Positions 1 to 11,600 of a stretch of 64,000 bases of DNA are shown piece by piece. The notes under the pieces were generated by a model. That model saw only the letters and a program-made list of their open reading frames with translations, ran no database searches and was not told where the DNA came from. Origin of the DNA: Selaginella moellendorffii (lineage: Eukaryota; Streptophyta; Lycopodiopsida; Selaginellales; Selaginellaceae). How positions within the stretch are numbered: position 1 is the stretch's first letter; each line of letters opens with the position of its first letter. The stretch spans positions 3,232,398-3,296,397 of the forward strand of contig NW_003314266.1 of the NCBI RefSeq assembly GCF_000143415.4. The letters are read 5' to 3'. Made by a program: the position numbers and the translations under genes.

Positions 1-502
1 AATCTCAATACACGAAAGTTCTTGTCAAGCCAGTGCAAAATAGAGCAAAAGAGAACTAAGAGCTAGGCCAAATATGCTCAGCAAAAAACACATAACAATT
101 CCATGCTTTATTTTGTTAAAGTGGGACTTATTTAGTAAAGTGGGACATTAATTAGCATGTGTCCACATGCCATTTCCTAGTACTTAATTAATATTTATTA
201 ATATTTCTATCAGTTTTTTAATTTATTTTTTTATATTTCACAATATTATAACACAAAATCATATGAAAAGTTTTTAATTTATAAATTATAAAGTTAAAAC
301 TTCAATTTTTTATTGTTGTTATAAAAATGGTATGTGGCCACACACCATAAGTGGGATAATGAAAAGTCCCACTTTAACGAAATAAAGCATTTCCTACCTT
401 ATATCCATTTAGCTAAATACAAATGCTAAGCCCAATTTACTAACATTTGAATAAAAGGGGCTGATAAAGGGAATCAGCAATACTGACCTCCTGCCGTCAT
501 GG
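1..502 (-). repeat. LTR fragment, family 2, interrupted by a miniature transposon
   Basis: The sequence 1-102 plus 391-502 aligns with 2936-3160, which is the same LTR family on the same strand. Both pieces are parts of one LTR whose full-length relatives lie at 2090-3221 and 49108-50254. The LTR is cut by the miniature element at 103-390, and is then replaced at 503 by the start of a chromovirus-1 LTR. No coding capacity is seen. Confidence 0.8.
103..390 (+). mobile_element. 288-bp MITE related to the giant transposon
   Basis: The ends form a 27-bp terminal inverted repeat with one mismatch, starting ATGCTTTATTT. The element is bordered by TTCC at 99-102 and 391-394. The undisrupted relative near 3035 reads AGTTCCTACC, so the insertion and 4-bp duplication are directly visible. 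The ends share the block GTTAAAGTGGGA with the giant elements, and the sub-terminal layout is the same: the left end repeats AGTAAAGTGGGAC as a direct repeat, the right end has TCATTATCCCACTT inverted. The element holds two of the family palindromes, at about 153-174 and 326-348, and has an AT-rich middle without coding. I infer that it is moved by the transposase of the giant family. Confidence 0.9.
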
Positions 503-876
503 TGTAAGGAATCCCCCAATTCTTGCCACATTCCCGACTCTTGCCGGATTCCTGACTTGCGGACCACATTCCTGCCTCTCGAAACACGACCACATTTCTG
601 ACTCTCGAGACACTTCTCTATTCCTGATTCTTTGATTCTTGATTTTCAAACCACTTTCCTAATGATGATGTGGTGCCTCCTTGACCTCAGCTATATTTAG
701 GTTGTCCTTGATCCAGAGTGGTGGAGCTTCATCAACCTATAGTATATATAGGTTAACCTTGTTCCATTTCTCCACAATCTGAATCAATGCCAGTCTAAGG
801 CTTCTTCTTCGTCTCAACTAGCTTTTCTCTTTGTCTTTTGCATTTTTCAGTTTTGATCTTGTTGGGGATCTTGACA
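503..876 (+). repeat. 5' LTR of a truncated chromovirus-1 copy
   Basis: Runs from TGTAAGGAATCCCCC to ATCTTGACA and matches the LTRs at 7481-7867 and 25121-25507. It contains the same series of imperfect 'attcctgactctcgagacac' repeats and a TATA-like run. The first bases read TGTAAG instead of TGTCAG. Confidence 0.85.
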
Positions 877-2089
877 GTTTGATTCAGATTATATTTTTTG
901 CATTTGCTTTAGCTTGTTTTGATTGTTTGACCGCCTTTGCCTTTTTTCCCCTTTTCTTTCTTCCCCCTTGATATAGTTTTCAAGCCATCCTGATTTCTTC
1001 GCCGAAGTCCTTGCAAAAATGCAGTCTGAGAATACCAAGCTGAAGGTGGCCCTTCTTCACATGCAACAGGAGCTTGCTTCACTTTCGGCTCAAGGATCAA
1101 GCAGAGTTCTTGAACCAAATGTGAGTTTCCCGGTAAAGTTCTTAGTCAAGCGTTTGGAGCTTTGTGGATTCCTGAACCAGATGGAGCTGATCTTCGCACT
1201 TCAACATCGGTGATACCCCACTCCCAAGTCTCAAATCGGCACAATCGGGACATTGCTCGAAGGTGCAGCTTTGTCATGGTTTTCTCCTCTCCTGGAGAAG
1301 AGCATGAAAGGGGTCGTGGTTTCAGAGCTGATGGATCTTTAGTTGTTCAAAGAGAAGCTTGAAGCATGTTTTGGTGAGATGGATCAGGTTCGGGCTGCCA
1401 CCACAAAGATGAGACATCTCTCTTAGGGGTCTCATCTTGCCTCGATCTATGCTGTGGAGTTCCAACTCCTTGCCTTGGACACTCAGTGGGATGAGTGGGC
1501 CCTAATTGATCAATTTCATTTCGGCCTCAACAATGGTGTCAAGGATTTGTTGCTCACCATGGAGGATCCCACGGACCTATCGGACACCATCAACAAAGCT
1601 GTTCGATGCGACAATCGTCTCTTTGAACGTCGTCAGGAAAGTCGCCGCATCACCGTTTTCCCGTCCCAGACATAGGAATCCCAGCTTGAGTCTTCGGGGC
1701 ATACTCCTAAACCTACTACTCCAATCCCAATTGATATTTCTAGTACTCCCCGACTCATTAGAGGGAAGTTGAGTCCTACTAAGAAGCAATGTTAAGTATC
1801 TCAGAATCTTTGCCTCTACTGTGCTAATCCTAATCACAAAGCAGTTGTGTATCCCAAGAAGCCTTCCCAATTGCTCGAGTTCACTCTGCCTCAAGGTCCA
1901 CCTCTATTGCAGTCGGGAAACGACCCTATCCAAACAGAGTAGGAGCTGTCTGTTTAGACTCCCCAAATAAAAATAACATTTCTTCTTTATCAATCTTGTC
2001 ACCACCTTTCATCAAAGCCACCACCAATTCCCAAAACTTCTGCATCCCATGTCTCCTTTCTTTCACCAGACAATCAAGACTCAAGGCTC
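877..2089 (+). pseudogene. Chromovirus-1 gag and start of protease, truncated and decayed
   Basis: The segment aligns base for base with the leader and gag region of the better copy at 20340-21540. The gag start codon has been lost (TTGATATAG where the better copy has an ATG followed by GAG), and several stops interrupt the frame, for example TAG near 1337 and 1423. The zinc-knuckle region survives only in part near 1810-1855. At 1750 this copy retains CCCCGACTC, showing that the TGA in the better copy arose from CGA. The element stops abruptly at 2089 inside the protease-coding region, where it joins a family-2 LTR, so about 80 percent of the polyprotein is missing. Confidence 0.8.
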
Positions 2090-3221
2090 TGTAGTGCACG
2101 TGGTTTTGACCATTTATCCTATGGTGATTTACCATAGGATAACACCATGAAGTGAAACCTAAACCCTCTATATGCCACATGTCATATACCACGTGTCCAA
2201 AGGACAGTGGTGTGGAACCTGAGGTTCAGGGCCTTGGGCCACTGAACAAAAGAACAGTGTGAAACTCCCAAGTGTGGAGCCAAGGAGCAATGGCACTGGA
2301 GCATGGAACGGCTCCCGAGCACATAGCCCAAGGAGCAAAGCGACAGGAGCATGGAGCGACTTGGAACAGTCCTAGAGTATCCAGCATCCCAATGCTAAGA
2401 CCAGCACGCAAAACGAAGCCAAATAGAGTCTGGCGCTATTTTGGCATACCGGTGGCCTAATGCAAGGATATGGGTACTCCACCAACTAGCATGGTGTGGA
2501 GCTTGGGCTTAGACCCAAGCTGGACACAAAACAAGGACAAGTACGCAAGCTGGAGCTAGACTATGCCTCAAGTTAGTCAGCCATACCCAACTTACCCACT
2601 ATCCCTACTATACATTTGGAATCCTCCACATCCCCCCCCCCCTTGAGGAACACACGCTTTAGGCTTTCACCCGAAGCCACCTTTAGTACCAAGAGTTAGT
2701 CTCTGGGACAAGCTCAAAACTTACTAAATATGGAATTTCCTTAGATTGTGAATTTGGACACGAGATGAACACCATTGTGTTCAAGACAATCTCTACATTC
2801 CACAGACATGCCAAATGAGCAAATTTAGACACTTTCTATAAATAGCATTTGGGACTGAAATGAGACTAACAAAAAGAGCATGATAGCGAGGGTGTTTGGC
2901 AGACATAGTAAGCTATCATCTAGCAATATTGAGGGATTAATCTCAATATGCAAGGGTTCTTGTCAAGCTAGTGCAAGACAAGAAAAAGAGAACTATTAAG
3001 AGCTAGACTGAGTATGCTCAGCTAGAAACATATAGGAGTTCCTACCTTATGTCCATCTGTCTAAGTACAGGTGCTAAGCCCAGTAAACTAACACTTGAAC
3101 AAGAGGGGCTGATAAAGGGAATTAGCAATACCGACCTCCTGCCATCGTGGCAGTAAGGAAAGAGTGTCCGTAAGGACTAGCTGACAGGTAACTTTTGATA
3201 CCCGAAATCACATTTGCGACA
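2090..3221 (-). repeat. Full-length family-2 LTR
   Basis: On the minus strand it starts TGTCGCAAATGTG and ends CACGTGCACTACA. The length is 1132 bp, close to the 1147-bp relative at 49108-50254. A purine-rich tract (plus-strand CTCTCCCCCCC) borders it at 3222-3240, as expected of a polypurine tract just upstream of a 3' LTR. It contains a G/C-run (cccccccccc near 2630) that is also seen in the other family members. Confidence 0.8.
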
Positions 3222-6200
3222 CTCTCCCCCCCAAGGAAGATCGACATCCTCATCAATGCATACTCGAGTCTAGAATATTGCCAAGGAAACAACTCCAGAA
3301 AAAAGTTCACGGTATTCACACTATGTGAGAAATGCACCAACTTAAATGAGTTAGAAGGCAACCTCTTTGTCTAACACGGATGCGCTACCAGCTCAAACAC
3401 CTTCTGGCCATCGCCGACAAAGGAAATGACCAATGAAGTTAGCCACCCTTGCTGCTCTGAGTGTCACCCAACTTACAAAAGTGTGATACGCCCCTGCCCG
3501 CAGATGGCATAGAGAGAAAAGCCAAAGGCCCTAACCCTCCGAAGCAAAGAAACCAAACCCGTCAGTAACGTTTAGATAGACTACTATAAACAGGCAGTTA
3601 GAGTTGTTTACATGGTCACACCCTTTTAATGGAATAAGGAACATCGATAGAGAGGCGGGTTATGTGACTAGTCAACAGTAGCTACCCCATGACTAGATAT
3701 TTCACCATGCACACGAAGTGTCGAAGCTAGTCTGCCTATATTGGCCCAAATTCAAAGATCAATAGATGGACAATATAAAAGTCATAAACAATGATATCTT
3801 AGAGACTTAATTATCAATGAATAAACCTTAGATTATATTAGAAAAGTATTTCAGGTGAGTTATCATCCAATAAACCAATATTATAGTATAGAAACCACCA
3901 AAATCATCATAATTGGTAAACATAGGAATCACCATCCAACAAAAGTCAATAGAAAGTCTATTATCAAGGAAACTCAATGATGAAACCTAACTACCGAAGA
4001 TTGCAGACAGAATGCCAAAAAACTTATGAAAGAGAACTCAAAGAACACAAAGTATCATTGACTGGCAAGCAAAATGCTCGCGAATATATCATGCAAAGGA
4101 AATAACATCCCAATCTATCAGAACTGACTTAGGCAATGATCAACAGAACAAAATGAATGTTGCAAGATTAAAAAACATAGCGTTCATGCTAACTATTGCA
4201 CTAGCCAATCTGAATAGATTCCAGTCACAATACAAAGGAACTCAAATTGTTTAAGCAAGTGTCAGCAACATCCTATCGATATTTCAAACCGAAGAGACTA
4301 ATCCAAAGCAAACCACAAAAAACATGTGGTATTGCAAAAAGCCATAAGCTATTAGATAGCATAACTAACTATCATAAAAGATCATCAATCATCCCATCAA
4401 TAGAGAGATGCATAATCATCGTTGAAAAAAGAATCTACCATCCCAAAGAACAATAGAACATTCAATATCAACAATAATCAAGCAAAACCTTCGACAAGGA
4501 TAATCAACTACCCTAAATGACAGTCAATCATCATCAATGATTGCTAGATGCAAAAGCCAACTTCATGTAAGGAACCAACTCCCTGAGGTGTCGTAGGCTA
4601 AAGGATCCCCGAAAGCATGACCGAAATGACAAAGAGTTCATCGGATGGGACCGAGTCTAAGATCGAGTCCAAGACCGACTCTGAGACCGAGTTCGAGATA
4701 AAGTCCGGGATCAAGTCCGAGGCCGACTCCGAGACCGAGTTCGAGACCGAGTTCTAGACAGAGTCCGAGATCTGAGATCGGGTTCGAGACCGAGTCTGGC
4801 TGCAGAGGGTTCCAAAAGTATTGTAGGGATAGTGACGTCTAGGAACCAGTCTTGAAGGAACTCTCTAGTGGTGTTTTCAAACTGACTTGAGGTTGAGACT
4901 GAGGCCGAGGGGCCTTGGGTGGGAGTGAGCATGGACTCGGGTGGTGCTGGAGGGGCCACCTAAGGAAGTGCTCAAGAGCAGCTCCCACTCCCGAAAAGGA
5001 AACCGACTATGGTGCTCCTGGCTCATGTGGAGTGGTGCCCCACTTGAGTACCTTGCGGCTCATTAATCCTCACCCTTCCTAGGTGAGGATTGGGCCTTCC
5101 CTTCCCTGGGCCTTCCCTTGGGGATGGAAGTGGGGGGGGTAGAGGTACCCATACCGGGCCGTTAGGCCACGGTGTTTCGCCCTGGCGTCCCGAAACATGT
5201 GTTGCACCTAAAACTTGGGATTTAGAGGGTCCCATGATTAAGTCTTGTGGTACCAAGGGATGTTAGGAACCTGGAGGCTTGGTGTGCTTGGCTACTTGTG
5301 CCTACGGGGAATGTAGCCAAACTTTATGTCCAATCTAACTTGGGGAGGTGGATTGAGAGAGATTTGGGAATCCATGGATGGATGGCTAATGCTCCATTGC
5401 TTGTGAAGTGAGTAGCTAAAATCAAGTAGAAGCTGGTACAATAGACGGGAACTTTAGCAAAGGAACTTAGCTAAAGCCAAGGCAGTGTTGATCGGATAGA
5501 TAAGGTAAGTTGGCAAATTGGAAAGGAAAAATTTATGGCTTACATTTCAATATTGAAGTTAATAAGCCAAAATGCCTTCCCCAACAACTTCTAACAAATG
5601 GAGGAATGAGCATAAAACTCAAAGAACCAAAAGCTCGAAGAAGTCTATAGCTAAGTCATGCCTAATAATGATCACAAGTCTTGCATGAACTAACTTCAAT
5701 GCTAAAGAAGAAATCATGATGCAACCCACAATATCTTCCTTAATGCATCCATAAGCCAAACTTCATAATGCCAAAGCTAATGAAAAGCATATCTACATCA
5801 ATCCAAAAGCTAAAAACTATGGAGCTATGCTCAACAAGTGATCACTAAACGATCCTCCATAAATCCATCTATAGCAAGACGTAACTCACTTTATAACAAG
5901 CTCAAGAAGAATCATCAATGATCAATATATCCCATCTTGAATTCAACAAGGAATCCAACATACCAACATCGATCATTAACTCTTCCTCTCGTAAAGTTAG
6001 TGCTGTCTACGACTAAATTACTTTTCAAGGAAAAACTCAAACCTCAACCTTTATTAAACAATCTCATCTAAAACACACTAACTTAAACTTGCCACTCAGT
6101 TCATTTGAACATCAACATAGTTGTTAACTAGCAAATGCATGAATGCCAATAACACAAAGCCATAACCAAATCATCAACACTATCTTCATCGAGACTAATG

Positions 6201-7480
6201 AAACTCAATATCAATCTTACAAAGAGATATTTCATTTCACTCAAATATCAATATCAACAATGTCAATAACAAGGCATCACTTTAATGCTATCAACACCAA
6301 AACAAAACTAAAAGAAAGCAAGAGTGAATCACCAGTCAAAACTCTCTAGCAACTAAGCTAACCAAAGTCGAAGATACCTTAGTTGGTATCAGAGACCAAT
6401 CCTTCAGCAAAATTTAGTTATAGATAACACTTCCTCAAAGAGTGAATCACTATATCCAAGACTCTATGAAATCCAACACTACAGACAAAATGTACTCAAA
6501 TGATATCAAAAAAGGTAGAATCAATATGCCAACATAGGAAAACCATACAAACCTAATGACATAATCCTCTGCAAGCCCATCACTGCTAAATCATCATCAA
6601 GCGAAACAAGTATTAGAGGTCCTCGACACAGTTTATAAACAACCATGAGTCATAAAGCAACAAACAATCACTCTTCAACTTGCCTTTATAAGACCCAAAC
6701 ACTAAACTTATGTCATCAGGTCATATACTTATCCAATATGAATGTAATACCCCAGACGAGATAGAGGTTTATAGACAAGCACAAACTAAATGACCACTCG
6801 AATCCAACTCAACCGCAATAAGCTCACTAATGCATTTAGTCAATAGCTCTAAGCATGCCTTAAAGAGGTTAGCTATGCATGATCAACACTTAGTCGAAAC
6901 CAAAGTGAGGACCATGAGATAGACTCATATTGGTACACAACCTCCTCATTGACAAAGTTAGAGTATGGGTACTAACATCTTAACCTTAAAAAACTAAGCT
7001 GGACATCACTATCTTCAACCAAGGTGCAAGGCTACCAAGACTAAGTTAAGATCAGTGAGAGCTCACTACTCTCATAGAGTTTAACGAAATGCAAGGTGCA
7101 ACCTACAACCAAGCATAATATTATAGAAGAAAGGCACAAAAGTCGCCCTTTTTAGAAAAGTGGAATAGCCACTTTTCTACACCAACTCCAGACTCTATTG
7201 CCTTAGCCCCAAAAGTCAACATCCCTTTCGGGTCGTATCATACAAATTACCTATTAAGGTTTAAGCCAACTGAAGTCAATTCCAAACCCTTCACTAGTTT
7301 GTATTGGCTTATGAAAACAGAGAGGTTTCTGAACAAAATGGTCATTAGATCAACCAGTGGAAAAATCTAAGAAAATTTGTGGAAAATTTTCCATCCTAGA
7401 AAAAGAATGATTCTCAGTTTAGGAATGCAAACTTTCATGACTCAACCAACTTCCTCCTACCAACAACTTCACATAGGTTC
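3222..7480 (-). mobile_element. Non-coding interior of a family-2 LTR element
   Basis: The part next to the LTR (3222-3660) is the reverse complement of 33600-34037, the 3' untranslated part of chromovirus 2, so this is the 3' side of a family-2 element. Beyond about 3660 there is A-rich sequence with no protein similarity that I recognise and no reading frame above 80 codons. Its far end (about 7300-7480) is the reverse complement of about 51400-51510, which lies in the interior of the plus-strand family-2 element at 50255. I therefore read it as the interior of a non-autonomous (LARD-like) derivative. A family-C insertion or patch sits at about 4600-5300. Confidence 0.6.
4600..5300 (+). repeat. 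Family-C LTR fragment with GAGACCGAG satellite
   Basis: Positions 4640-4800 consist of imperfect repeats of GAGACCGAGTCC, the complement of the CTCGGACTC satellite at 58318-58930. They are followed by 'ggttccaaaagtattgtagg', which matches the LTR module found next to the satellite in family C. The order satellite then module is the same as in family C read on its minus strand. The small frames here are by-products of the repeats. Confidence 0.55.
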
Positions 7481-7867
7481 TGTCAGGAATCCCCCAATTC
7501 TTGCCACATTCCTGACTCTCGCCGGATTCCTGATCTGCAGACCACATTCCTGACTCTCGAGACACTTCCCTATTCCTGACTCTCGAGACACTTTCCTATT
7601 CTTGACTCTCAAGACACTTCCCGATTCCTGAGTCTCGAGCCACATTCCTGATGATGATGTGGCGCCTCCTCGACCTCAGCTATATTTAGGCCGTCCTCGA
7701 TCCAAGAGTGGTGGAGCTTCATCAACCTATAGTATATATAGGTTAGCCTTGTTCCATTTCTCCACAATCTGAATCAACGCCAGTCTAAGGCCTTTTCTTT
7801 GTTTCCACTAGCTTTTCTCTTTGTCTTTTTGCATTTTCCAATCTTGATCTTGTTAGGGGTCTTGACA
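7481..7867 (+). repeat. 5' LTR of chromovirus 1
   Basis: Starts TGTCAGGAATCC and ends GGGGTCTTGACA. The first 180 bp hold about five imperfect repeats of a 25-30-bp unit built on 'attcctgactctcgagacac', probably the U3 region. Confidence 0.92.
7733..7740 (+). promoter_or_regulatory. TATA-like box in the chromovirus-1 LTR
   Basis: The run TATATATA lies inside the sequence 'cctatagtatatataggt', about 130 bp before the LTR end. The same run is conserved at 25373-25380 and in the LTR at 503-876, so it is a likely core promoter of the element. Confidence 0.5.
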
Positions 7868-7896
7868 GTTTGATTCAGATTGTGTTTTTTTGTTTT

Positions 7897-7920
7897 AAGC
7901 TCTATTTCGTTAAAGTGGGA
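7897..7920 (+). repeat. Left terminal inverted repeat, giant copy A
   Basis: 24 bp starting AAGCTCTATTTCG and ending AAAGTGGGA, identical to the reverse complement of 20309-20332. It is followed by a direct sub-repeat, AGTAAAATGGGAC. Confidence 0.95.
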
Positions 7921-8549
7921 TTTATTCAGTAAAATGGGACTAGGTACAAATTTTCAAGTATTTGAAAATGACGTGAAATTATATGTTTTTTGTCCAGGGG
8001 CTAGACATATCTGGGGCATGGTGACTAGCGCGATGACTTTGTGTCCAGACTGAGTCCATCTGGTTGTATAATAAATCTCATTGTCAAGGTGAACAAGCCG
8101 AATCTGAAGCTAAAGAAGAGCGATGGCATGCGCGCACACACTATTTGTTTGTTCATTGAGCGTGTGGTGAGCTTTCCAAGATGAACGTCATTCCTATTAG
8201 CCAGACTATAACTTAATGGTGAGAACATTTAGATATTATTCAATGTTATCTTTTTCTAATGAATCTAATTGTGAAGGTGTAGCAAGAGGCATTGCTAGTC
8301 TGGAGAAGTCATTTAACTCATTTGACCCTTAGTGTATTTTCATGAAACTAAATAACATTCATATTATTAAGGAATTTCTCTAGTACCTTTTTTTTACGAC
8401 ATAGAGGCTTGCATTTCTTTCAAAGGTGATTTAGTAAAAGGCCTGAGGGCACATGCCATTCTATTTCTCAGACCGGTATTAAAATATACTAGTGCAAAGG
8501 GAAAAAGGTATTTGGTGATCAAGTAAATGGCATGAGGGCACACGCCATT

Positions 8550-8694
8550 ATAAGCCTAAGCGCTAGTGGACACCTCCTTTTTGGTGTCACGCCTCACGCC
8601 TCACGCCATCACGCCATGCCATCACGCCTCCTCTGATTCAGATTTGGATTGTTCACCTTGAAATAAAATACATTAGAAACTTAGTAAAGGAATA
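8550..8694 (-). other. Possible last exon and 3' region of the transposase gene
   Basis: On the minus strand, the codons before the stop at 8695 contain GGTTCAAG/GTGAGATT, a good splice donor. It is followed about 60 bp later by TTTATTTCAAG/GTGAA, a good acceptor. Splicing there would replace the last three codons by a short tail rich in Ser and Glu, ending at a TGA near 8620. The same arrangement is kept in copy B at 47070-47158. The region also has clustered half-palindromes (CACGCC repeats at 8588-8630). Confidence 0.45.
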
Positions 8695-11600
8695 TTAATG
8701 AATCTCACCTTGAACCCGGGTTATGAATGCTCTTGCTACATCTCTTGCATGGTCTGGCAAGGTGATGGTGGCACTCTGCTTCCGCATCCAACCATGCACA
8801 ACATTATCCACCGATATTCTCATGCAAGGATCCCTTGGATTCAACACCCATCTCTTTTCTAGGCAATCCTTCGTATATCCGGAACTTGGCTTGAACCACT
8901 CCACAGTTACATTGAAGGAGTTAGTTTCCGCGTCCTCCTCTGCATCAGTGATGCAGCGCCCCACCCATATCATTTGTTTTTTATTACTGGGTCTGACAAG
9001 CATGACCATTCCTTTGCAGACCTGTACTGGATTGAATGCTGAATCCGGCTTCTTGTTCCTCGGCCCACAATAGTGATCCTCAACATCGTTATCTGTCACT
9101 GCATTTCCAGAGGACATTGTTCCGCTACTATCTGGTGCTCTGGGTTCTGGCCAAAAGGACTCTTCCAATTCTTCATATACAACCGGCCCATTTTGGATAG
9201 CAGATATAATCTTCTCCCAGTATTTGAGCAAAGGCTTGCACCTCTTAAAATAGGATTCTCCACCAAACACCAACCCCCTCTTCCAGAAGGCAATATGCTG
9301 TCTAATCCCGGCCACTATACTTTCCTGGTCTTTGAGTCCATCCGGGTGCATCGGCCGTGGGGAACCCTGAGGAATCATAGGTTCCCCAGTTATGGGATCT
9401 CTCTTGAAGAGTTCAATGCCATCCATTGGCAGCCACACTGTGTCCCATTCTCTCATCTTGTACCTCATCACTGGAGCACCGTCACGCATGCTGAAATGAA
9501 ACTGAAGAGGCTTGGAGTGGCCAATCAGTGTTTCGAATCCGTCCCTGATGTAGCCTCTTACAAACCCCTTAAAGTCTAGAACCTCTGTCACAAGTGCAGC
9601 TTCAACAGTGCCTTTGATGCAATTTTGGAATTCATCGTAGAGTTGTGGGAGGGTGAGGACATTGGATCGCCGGAGGGACTCTGCCAGGTGACTGAACATG
9701 GCATCGACGTCTTCATGAGTGTGCCCAACCATGAGAAAGCCAAGTGTAACCATTTCAAATATGCCTTTGGCAACAAGCATCGCCAAGTACGCGAAGACGT
9801 ACATGTTTTTGTTCTCACTGCCAGCATTGTCTGTTTGGAGCAGAAGATGGGGTGGAAGGCCACATCGGCCGCAAGAACTTCCTTGAGATTCTGCTTCGTT
9901 TGGATGAGGCTGTGCATTCACCGGGCGACCAACCTCGTCGGAATGGCATGAGGCCTCACGTGATAACCCTACAATCTGACGGCCAACATATTCACTGGGA
10001 TGGCATGGGGCCCCACGCGATACTGCAAGCCTTTGCTCCTCCTCCAGCTGAACCCTGTATGGGGTTCGATCGACAAGGGCCTTATGCAAGGGTTGGCCGT
10101 TCAGCTCAGTCTGCACACTTTGCAGAGACCTTAAGTGTTTTACTAGGGACGCAATCATCATGTTTGCACCCCTGCCACCCCATAGAGGTACAAAGAAGTT
10201 CCCATAGTTCTGGGCACCATGCCAATGAGTGATTATGCCAAACAGAGACACAGGCAGCTGCATGGATGAAGAGATTGCCTTGGGGGTAGGATTGAGTCGA
10301 GGTAAACACGTCTTTTTCTGGTCCATTTTGTCGTGGATGATGCAGAGGTAAGAGTCAGGTCTCTCCATGGAGAGAATCCTGTTATGATATACAGTCCTGC
10401 AACTTCTCTGCTCGATGTTGTGGTCGAGCCGCCTTCTAACCAACGTCTTTCGCTCTTGAGCGCTGCAAGAATTCTTCGACAAAGCCATTTTGATAGCAGT
10501 GCACTCGTCACACTTTGAAAAGCTGGAGTACTTTCCTATACTCACATCCCTGAACCTGTTGCTCCACAATCTACTAAATCTAGATTGGCTCAGCTTCCTG
10601 TAGCCATTACTCTGGAGTTCCCGATTCACATCTTCCAATATGGCCCCCTTGGTATACATGGAAGGGAGAACTTGTTGGGTGTCTCGTGTTCCATCTTCCA
10701 AGAGGCGGGTTTTATGTGGTTGCTGCTCGCTACATGTCTCGACAAACCTCTTGAAGATTGCCTCTCCATATACAACATGACCCTTGGTTTTGTGCGTACC
10801 GTCGTTCCCATGGACTGCCTGTTGAACCCTTTGTTCCTCGAACTCAGTTTTGATTCTGTAGAATGTGCTTCGAGGGACTCCATAAATGATTCTCCATGCC
10901 TTCATGCAGACCAAACCCCTCTGGAAGACCATGCCCCCCACCTGATGTTCTGAAGCATCAACAGATGACCGTAATGCCTCATACACAAAATTGCGAGCTG
11001 CCTTCCAGGACAATGTCTTGTATCTTGCTCTCTCCTCTTCAATAGCATCCCAATCAGCATGTTGACAGCACCTCCTCTTGCAACAAGCAACTGTCGAGAC
11101 CATTCGAACCTCCATCGCCATTTTCTGCCTTTTCGGTTCGTTGCTCAGATCCCTTTGGCTGCGCTTTAGGAAGGTGTACTTTCTTTTCCCATGAAGAGAT
11201 GTTCTGTCATCAGTTGTAGTGGTGTTTGATTGTGAATGCTTCACATTCTCAAACACTAAGTGCCTCAATTTCCACCGCACAATGCTTCTAATAGTCAGAC
11301 TGTTTTCTTCTGTGTCAACAACCTCTAAAATCGCAACTCCAATATCATCCCAGCCCAATTCTTGATTAGCAACCGCATCTCTTGGATCGACAACTGTGGC
11401 TAAGCCCTCAGCTACCACCTCCCCCTCGGGGTTGTTTAGAAACACCTTTGCCTGAATCCATGTAGCACGGTTTTTAAGATCCACGGAGGGAACATGCGTC
11501 ACACTTGCGCTGTCCCCAACATCTGCTTTCTTCTGCAGATTTTTCAAGGCAACAACAACATTTACCCCGACGACCATCTCTCCTCGTTCAATAGCGACCA

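Noticed and set aside
4247-4456. 69-codon frame in the A-rich interior
   Set aside because: No motif, no relative in the window, length expected by chance in A-rich DNA.
8440-8630. Palindromes regarded as CRISPR-like repeats
   Set aside because: Spacing is irregular (tens to thousands of bp), the units are palindromes and the sequence is a plant nuclear genome.
9073-9579. Plus-strand frame of 168 codons opposite the transposase
   Set aside because: Shadow of the intact minus-strand frame; the matching frame in copy B changes length, no motif is present.
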